A stretch of 64,000 nucleotides of DNA from Microbulbifer bruguierae (GTDB lineage: Bacteria > Pseudomonadota > Gammaproteobacteria > Pseudomonadales > Cellvibrionaceae). Both the position numbers and the translations under genes were made by a program. The stretch spans positions 3,934,001 to 3,998,000 of the forward strand of contig NZ_CP118605.1 of NCBI RefSeq assembly GCF_029869925.1. Direction: 5' to 3'. Below the pieces are notes generated by a model that was given only the letters and a program-made list of their open reading frames with translations, was not told the origin of the DNA and did no database searches. Below, piece after piece: positions 53,201-62,200 of the stretch (its first letter is position 1; each line of letters starts with the position of its first letter).

Positions 53201-56200
53201 GCGCACCCAACCTGCACAGTGATATCAGCGTTGATTACGGCCGCAGCAGTTTCCGGGTTGAGTTTGCGGAAAACACCGGAATACCAATTTTCGCGGAAAC
53301 TGTCGCCAATGACGGCAGCGGTGGCGCTGGCGCCTGTTTTAAATCGGGGGACAGCTGGGATGCCGCGGATTACAGCAGCAGTAATCCCAGCCCGTGTAAC
53401 CCTGACTATCCCGGTTACCCCCAGTGGCAGGAGTGGACGGCACAATCCCAGGTGGTAGAGCCACGCCTGGAAATTACCAAGCAGGTCTGTAACCTGAGTG
53501 CCGCCACTGGTGACGTTGCCAGCTGTAGCTGGGCCGATCAGGCCGTCGGCAGTAAATTCGATGATTTCGTATATCGTCTGACCGTTAAAAACGAGGCCGC
53601 AGCGGAAGGCGTCAGCCGCGCGCCGGCCTACGACGTGGTGATCACCGATGTGCTCGATGACCGCGGCCAGATGTGTGTGTGGGCGGTCAACGGCGCCTTC
53701 GATACCGACGACGGTATTGAAAATATTCCCGGTGATAGCAATCCCGACGCCGGCCAGGTAGGCACCGCCATCGGTCTGAGCGACTACAGCTACGATTACC
53801 GCGATCCGGAAGCATCACCGCACTGTCTCGATGGCGGCAGTCCGGCGCATGTCACTTTTTCTTTTCAGCAGTCGAGCAAATTGAAGCAGATCGACCCGGA
53901 CGCCGAGGTAGTGCTGCAGTACCGGGTCAGCCCCCATCGAACGGTTGCTCCGGGCCAGCCATTTAATGATGTCGCGGATATTTTTCGTTACGACAGCCTG
54001 GTCAGCGATGCTGGCCAGCAGACCGTAGCGCCCGTCGCCAACCAGAACCACCCGCTGGGTGACGGCAGTGAGCTGCCGGCAGCGCCGGACACTCCGCGTT
54101 CTGGCGGGGCGCGCATTTACTGTAGCAACGCCGATGACGAGAGCGAGTACTGTAAATCCGCCAACACCATAATCACGATTTACGAGGTGGAGGTTGAACC
54201 CATCGAGGCTCTGGGGCAGTCGACCCTGGGTGAATACGCTCCACGCCAGGGTGACGTGGATGCCGTGGTTGGTGAGGAAATTCGTCTGCGTCTCACCGGC
54301 CAGGTGCCGGCCTCGCAACTGGGGGATTTCACCTTCCACGCGGAGCTTCCCGAAGGGCTGCGCTGTATTGCCGCGGAAGAAAAAGACCTGCGCACAATAC
54401 CGGGATCTGTCTGGTTCCCGGGTGACAACAGCGAGCCCCTTGTACCGACCATCAGCGGTTGCGAAAGCGCAGGCGGCGATGGCAGTTTTGTGCGCTGGGA
54501 ATATGGCGACCAGCACCTGCTCGGACCGGAGGGACTGATTACCGTACAGGTCACCTTTGTGGTGCGGGTGGAGAACAACAACTTCACCGGCCACGATGAA
54601 AATCTGGTGATCAATGGCGGCGGGGACTCCTATATGTCCTATCTTCCGCCCGGTGCATCCAGCAGTGAACGCAGTGTGTTTGTACCGCCGCCGATTACCG
54701 TGCATGTGAACGGTCCGCGTATTGCCCTGGAAAAAAGCTTTGACGATAGCCTGGTCACCGTCGACGGTGATGACGTCATTACCGTAACCGTAAAGGCGAG
54801 CAACACGGGTACCCCAGGTATCCCGACCAGCGCTACCGCGTACAACCTGCAGATACTCGATGACCTGCGCGATACCAAATACCGCTACGTACCGGGGAGT
54901 CCGTTGGGTATCAACGGCACGCCTACACCCCAGGTGCGTTTTGTCGACGGCGATACCGATGCGCCGGTGTTTTACTGGGATGATCCCAGCCCGGATGCCA
55001 TTGCCGGAACCAGCTGGGCGGCGCCCTATGCCATTGCCGAAGGTGAATTCGTGGAATTCAGCTTCCAGCTACGCGTGGTGGGCGAGGCCAATGAAGCGGG
55101 TGACGATGTATTTGTATCTCCCCATGAAACCCTGGCAAATACGATTGAAGCTATCTGGCAGTCGCTGCCCAACCAAAACCTGAACCTGAATATTGATCCT
55201 CTATCCAGCGGTGGTGCCATCGGCGCGGATGGTATGGATGACGGCATGCGCAACGGCTGGTTTAGCACCGACAGCGATCCCCAGCCGGATATCAACGATT
55301 ACGAAACCGTCGCTGAGGATTCCGTCAGCGTCGGCGGTCTGTTGTTTGCCAAGACGGATATCACCGAAAATGGCGACGTCCCTGAAGCCCGCACGATTGG
55401 AGCCCATCGCACCTTCCGTCTGGATATTTCTCTTCCGGAAGGCGTGACTGAAAATGTCGCGGTCACCGACACCCTGTCCACCGGCTATGCCATCGCCAAT
55501 CCGGATCACGGCTATGAAATTCGCTGTGAGTATGACGACACCATTCTGGCCATCAATGACGAGACCCCGGATTCGGCCTGCGGTCAATTCGCCGGCGTAT
55601 TACCGCAACACGGGGACACCGGTGTTCTCTCCTGGAATATCGGTAAGGTTACTACTCATACTGAAGACGACACGGGAGTCAGCGCTACCAACGGGATTAA
55701 CCCGGTTATTCGTATTTACTATGTCGCGCGCATCGAGAATATCGAGGGCATCGTTGCCGATTCGGTGCTGACAAACAGCGCCGAGCTGAATTATTTAAAT
55801 GCCCCGGAAACCCTGAGCGGGGAAACTTCACTGACAGTAGCGGAATCGGCACTGACAGTAAGCAAAACCGCCAGTGCGGCAAGTGCGGTCAGCGGTGACA
55901 CCGTCGACTACACCATCGCTATTACCAATGGCTCGGGAGCCTCCACCGCGTACGACGTCAATATCGCTGACCTGCTGCCGGAGCAGTTGCGTCTGGAAAG
56001 CGCGACCATCGATGGCGTGGACTACATGCCCGCTACGCGTGCAGACGGTAGTTTTGTTTGGGGCCGGGAAAACGAGGACAACAGTCTCGATATCGCGCCG
56101 GGACAGACCCTCACACTGGTGTACACCACCACCGTGCTGTCGGCGTTTGGCAGTGACATTGAAAACACCGTTTACGTGGACTGGACGTCGCTGAATCACG

Positions 56201-59200
56201 GGGCGTTGCCAGGACAGGATACTTATCCCGGCGACTACGAACGCCATGGCCAGGGTTGTCCGTCAATCAGTACCGACACACCCTGGAATAATTACTGTAC
56301 GCAAAGCAGTGCGCAGGTAACCACGGAAGACAGCACCGAATTCAGTAAGACTGCTATTTCCGATGCCTGGGGTGCAATGGATCGCGCGCGCATTGGCGAT
56401 ACCGTGCAGTACACCCTGAACCTGGGTATCCAGCCCGGTATCACCCGCAATGCGGTGGTGACCGATGAATTGCCAGCGGGACTGGCGCTGGTGTCGGTAG
56501 ATAGTTATGACTGTGGAGTGAAAGGATTTGCGTGTTCGCAGTCACCGGCGGAACTCCCTGCGGGCACCACTGGAACCCTGCAGTGGCAGTTTGGTGATAT
56601 CACTGCGGAGAGTGATTCCACACCGCCGTTCACCATAGTCTACACCGCAGTGGTGCTCGACGATGAAGCGGTATTCCCCGCAGGCAGTGGTGAAATCGAG
56701 CGCGAAAACATCGCTCAATTCAATTACGACGGCGCCGCAGAAATTCTGCAGGGCCAGGCCAGTATCTGGGTAGTGCAGCCGAATATCACCGACCTGGTGA
56801 AAAGTGATACACGCAGCGGGGTAACCAGCCCCTATACCGTGGTGGATATCGCCAGTGAAGTAATGAACTTCCGTCTGCAGGCGCTCAACACCGGTGGGGC
56901 TCCTGCTTACGGTGCGGTGATTACCGATACCCTGAATATCGACGCGGCAAACCCGGAGTTTGATGATTCCACCATCAACATCGTGCAGGTACAGGTCGCC
57001 GGCGAGTCGGCGGAATACGAAGTCGTCATCAACGGCGGCATCATCGAATTCACCCTGTCTGATGTGGTACCGGAAGGTGCCGCAATCCTTATTGATTATC
57101 AGGTGGGTCTGAACACCGCGATCCCCAGTGGCCACACCTGGTACAACCGCTTCCATATCGCCAACTACGTTTCCAGCGATATTTCCGTTTCCAGTGGCAT
57201 CGACGGTGCTGCCGCACGCGCCTATGAAGGCAGCGCACCGGCCTGTGAATCCGGTACGGGAACCGGCTGTTTTACCCTGATGACACCGGTGGCGGACCCG
57301 GAAGACCTTACCCTGCAATTACTTGAGCCCGGCGATGGCCGTGCACCCATCGGGCAGGCAGTCAGCTACCGCATCACCGTTCCCGCGAGCCCGATTGCCG
57401 GCTCTACGCTGGCGGACGTGCAGGTTGAAAATACGCTGCTGGGCCGAGATACGGCCATTGCCGTGGAAAGCGTCACCATCGACGGTGAGCCGGTAACCGT
57501 TGCCGATGGCGAAATCTTCACCATCGACGTCGGCGATATTCCCCCCAACGAGGTGCGGGAAATTGTCGTCAGTGGTTGGGTTGCCAATCACGAAGACGCC
57601 CAGTCCGGGCAGACGTTTGATATCAGCGCTACCTACACCTATAGCGAAGCCGGTGTAATTACCGAGATGGGCGGCGAGAGCGTAACGATCACCGTCATCG
57701 AACCGGAACTGGCGCTGACCCAGTCTGCAATTAACCAGAGCGGAAATACCGAGCCGGTTGCCGGCGATCTCTATCGCTTCAGTCTGGCCCTCGCAGAGCA
57801 GGGGGCCAACGGCTCCACCGCTTACGATCTCTCCGTACTGGAAGAACTGGGCATCGGCTGGGCGTATCAGCCCGGCAGCGCGCTGTTCAATGGCGTTGCG
57901 ATTGCCGATCCTGTCATCAATGGTGACGGTATCGACACAGCCCAGACCCTGGCCTGGAATGCCGTCGCCAACACCGATATTCCCGTGGGTGAAACCCGCA
58001 CCCTGGAATTCGAAGTGCGGGTACTGGACAGTGTTCTTGCCGGCCAGGAACTGACCGCTGCTACCTCCGCGCAGTGGACCAGCCAGGCGGGCGCGCCGGT
58101 GCAGGTCGAGCGCGATGGATCCGGAATGCCAGATCCGGCGGCGCTGAATAATTACTTCCTCGGCCCGCAATCGTTGCCCGTCCTTGCCATCGGCAACAAT
58201 GCCACCCTGGCGAAAGATGTCATCGCGGAAACAGCACCGCTGAACGACGGCGAGCTGCGCATCGGTGACCTGGTGACCTACGAGCTGCGTTTGGGCGTGC
58301 AACGGGGAACTCTGCCCAATGCGGTAGTGAGCGATACGCTGCCCGAGGGCATGGTGTTTGTGGATACGGTTTCCATCGCTGCCGAGGGTATGGAATACGA
58401 TTTCACGCAGGAACCGGTTGCCGATTCCGTGGGGGAGGTAACCTGGAATCTGGGCACCTTGCTGAATACCAGTGGCGATGAGGTGGTCATTACTTACCGC
58501 GCCCGGGTACAGCGGGATGTATTGCCGCTCAACGCAGTAAATATTGAGCTGCGCAACCAGGCGAGCTTTCAGTTTGATACCGCGGCCGGTCCCAGTGAGC
58601 CGCTGTTGGCAGAGCAGGCAATGAACCTGTTGCAGCCGGATCTCGCCTTCGCACTTACCGCGGTACCGGATGGCAGTGCTGCGCTCTCGCCCGACGAAGA
58701 AATTGTCTTCACGGCGACCATCAGCAACAACGGTACCGCGCCGGCTTACGATATCGTTCTGCGGGATGTGATTCCTGTGGGCATGCGTCAGGGCGGCGTG
58801 GAAACGGTTTCCGTCAACGGTAATACCTCCGATCCGTTGCAGCCGCTATTCGATGCCGCAACCGGTGACGTCGTATGGAATTTCAGTAACGAAATTCCCG
58901 CGGGCGAAACACTGGAAGTGGTGTACCGGGTCACCGTCGACAGCGATATCGCCGCGGGTCTGCAGATCGGCAACAACGCTTACATCGAGTGGTACTACTC
59001 CTTCGGCGAGAGTGAAATTCCCGAAGGCGCGGTACTGGATAACCGTCAGCCCTACGGCCCCAGCGATGCGGTGAGCGTGCTGTTCAGCACGCCGGATGCA
59101 CAGCCACTGCTGATTGCGGTGGAGCCGGTTACTCGTGAGCAGGCTTCCATCGGCGAGCCGTTTGTCTATCGTCTGACCATTCCTGCGGTGGGCGCACTGC

Positions 59201-62200
59201 ACGATGTAGCCATCCAGATGGATCTGGCGGATTCCAGTGTGGATATGGTGGACCTGGCCTTTGTCAGCGCTGAGCAGGTATCCGGCAATATCGCCTTCAA
59301 CCCGCAGGGGTCTGTCGACGGTAGCCTGTTGACCATCGAAGACGCCAACAGCGGTATCGATGTCGAAGCCGGTGATGAGGCGGTGATTGATGTCACCCTG
59401 CATCTGCGGGATACCACCCTCAACCAGTTCGGCAAGTCTTTCACTGCCCGTGCCGGTTACAGCTATAGCTATGCCAACGACGACCCCAGTGCCGGTCGCG
59501 GCACTGGTGAAGTCAGCGCGTACTCTGCACCGATTGAAATTGTCGAGCCCTACGAGCTGGTCCTGACCAAATCCGGGGATGCCAAGATTCAGTCCGGTGT
59601 TGCCGGTCGTTTCCTGCTCGACGTGCACAACCGTGGTAGCGGTCCCGCCTGGGATCTCACCGTACGGGACTTCCTGCCGTCTAGTGATCAGGGCGGGATG
59701 TGCGAAACCCCACCGGCCAACTTTGCGGTGAATGTGCTGGATGCCGGCGGCAATGTGGTGGCGACCCTGAGTGAAGGTTCGGATTTCACCACCGGGTTTG
59801 ATGCCGAGCAGTGCACGCTGATCTTTACTACCAGCGGTGCGAACGCGGCACTGCCTGCGGATCATCACCTGCAATTTGCCTACGACGCCTGGCTCGATGA
59901 AAACACTGTCGACGGTGCCACTCTCGACAATGTCGCAGGCGCGGAGCAGTGGTACAGCTGGGACAGTACCGGTCCGGATGCGCGCATTTACGAGCGCAGC
60001 TACGCCAGTGATCCCGCAGACGGTACCCCCGGGGTGGAGGACCATGAAGATGTCTTCACCGTAACCGCGGCAGTGCCGAGTGTGGTGTTTGAAAAAGTGG
60101 TGGCGAACATTACTTCCGGTGACGGTCCGGCCACCCTGGCTGCTCCCGGCGATGTGTTGCAGTACACCCTGACCCTGCGCAACCTCAGTGATGTGGATGT
60201 GGAAAACGTCGCGATCACCGACGTGCTGGATCGCCTCAACAGTCCCGCTTACTTCGTGCCGGGTACCCTGCAGCTGATTGCCATGCCGAGTGACGGTGAC
60301 AGCAGTGCCACCAGTGCCACTGGCGGCACCAACGGCACTGGCCTGGTGGATGTACGCAACTTCACCCTCGGCGCCGCCGGCAGCGGCAGCGAGGAAGTGC
60401 AGCTGGTGTATCAGGTACAGTTGATTGGTGTGATCGACAGCGGCTCCGCGGTACTGAATCAAGCACAGCTACAGTTGCCGGGGCAGGCGCTGATCGACAG
60501 TGACGACCCGAACATTAATGGCGCTGCCGATCCGCAGGTCGCCGGAGATGAAGACCCCACCCGCGTGATTATCGAATCTGCGCCGGTACTGAACGTCGAG
60601 AAAATCTCCGAGGATCTCACCGGCGAGCCGGACAGCCTGATGCCGGGCGACACCCTGCGCTACACCATCCGCGTGGAAAACATCGGCAACGAAAATATGC
60701 TGGAGGCGAGCCTGCGCGATCAGGTGCCCGCCAACACCACCTATGTCGCCGGCTCTACCACACTGAATGGTGCTGCGCTGGACGATCTGAACGGCACCAC
60801 CCCGCTGACGCAGACCCTGGTGATCCAATCCCCGGGTGCGGAGACCGGTGAGCTGCTGGCAGATCCGGCAGCATCCGGTGCACAGGCCGCGATCATCACC
60901 TTCGATGTGACCATCAACAACGTCAAAGACGGCACGCTGATTTCGAACCAGGGCTTTGCCAATGGTGTGGGCGCTGGCAACGGCAATATCCCGCTCGAGG
61001 AAAAGCCGTCCGATGATCCCACCACCGAAGTGGCCGACGACCCGACCATTGATATCGTCGGTAACGTGCCGCTGCTGCGTGTGCAGAAAACGGTGCAGCT
61101 GGCTGTGGATAACCTGACCACCGGCATCGTCGATCCGGAAGACGTACTGCGCTACACCATCACGGTTACCAACCTGGGCGGCAAAGATGCAACTGAAGCG
61201 CGCTTCGTGGATCTGGTGCCGGAGCACACCACCTACGTGGCTGGCAGCACTACCCTGAACGGTATTGCGATTGCGGATAACGGCGTGGATTCCCCGCTGG
61301 TCACCGGTATTGCCATAAGCAGTGACGACCTGACACCGCCGCTGCCTGCGGAAGGTGAGGGTGTACTCACTACCGCGCAGACCGCCACCATCGTGTTTGA
61401 CGTGGTGGTGAATGTGGACACCGAGCGCGGCACCATCATCAGCAACCAGGGCAGTGTGTACAGCCTGGAGTTGCCGCTCACGCTGACCGATGCGGACGGC
61501 AACAGCAGCAACGGTGCACAGCCCACGGAAGTGGTGGTCGGCGATGCGCAGCAGCTGTCCATCACCAAAGAGGTAGCGGTTGTCGGTGGCGGCGCGGCGG
61601 AATCCGGCAAGGTGCTGGAATACATCGTGCGCGTAACCAACATCAGCGCGGTGCCCGCGAGCCTGGTCTCCATTTACGACGACCTGCTGGTGGCCGGTGA
61701 AGGTGTGCTTACTTACGTCGCGGACTCTGCGCGCCTGAATGGCCTGGCGGATGGCGTGATGGTGGATGGCCCGCTGATCACCGCGGACTACAGCAGTGTC
61801 TACGGCGATCTGCAGCCGAGTGAAACCATCACCCTGCGCTTCGAAGCCAAGCTAGGGGATAACCTGGCCATGGGCTACACGGTGGTGAATACCGCGCAGG
61901 TGAAATGGAATGATCCGCCGGCCTACAACGAGGCTACGGTGACCATCGATATCGGCGGTACCCCGGGCATTGCCAATCTCTCCGGTTACCTCTGGCACGA
62001 TGTGAATTTCAGCGAGACTGCCGACAGTGAGGAGCAACTGCTCACCAACTGGAACGTGGAGCTGTATTTGAACAACGCGCTGCTGGAAACCGTGCAGAGC
62101 GATGAGAACGGCTACTTCCAGTTTGCGGGCCTGGTACCGAATATGGACGGCGCCAATGTGGTCGGCGCCAGCTACGAGCTGCGCTACCTGGCCCCGAATG

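Noticed and set aside
58846..60462. Long minus-strand open frames opposite the giant DUF11 gene (also 51166-52248 and 61852-63531)
   Set aside because: They are antisense to a continuous repeat protein and show no domains, signals or ribosome binding sites. They follow from codon periodicity of the plus-strand gene.
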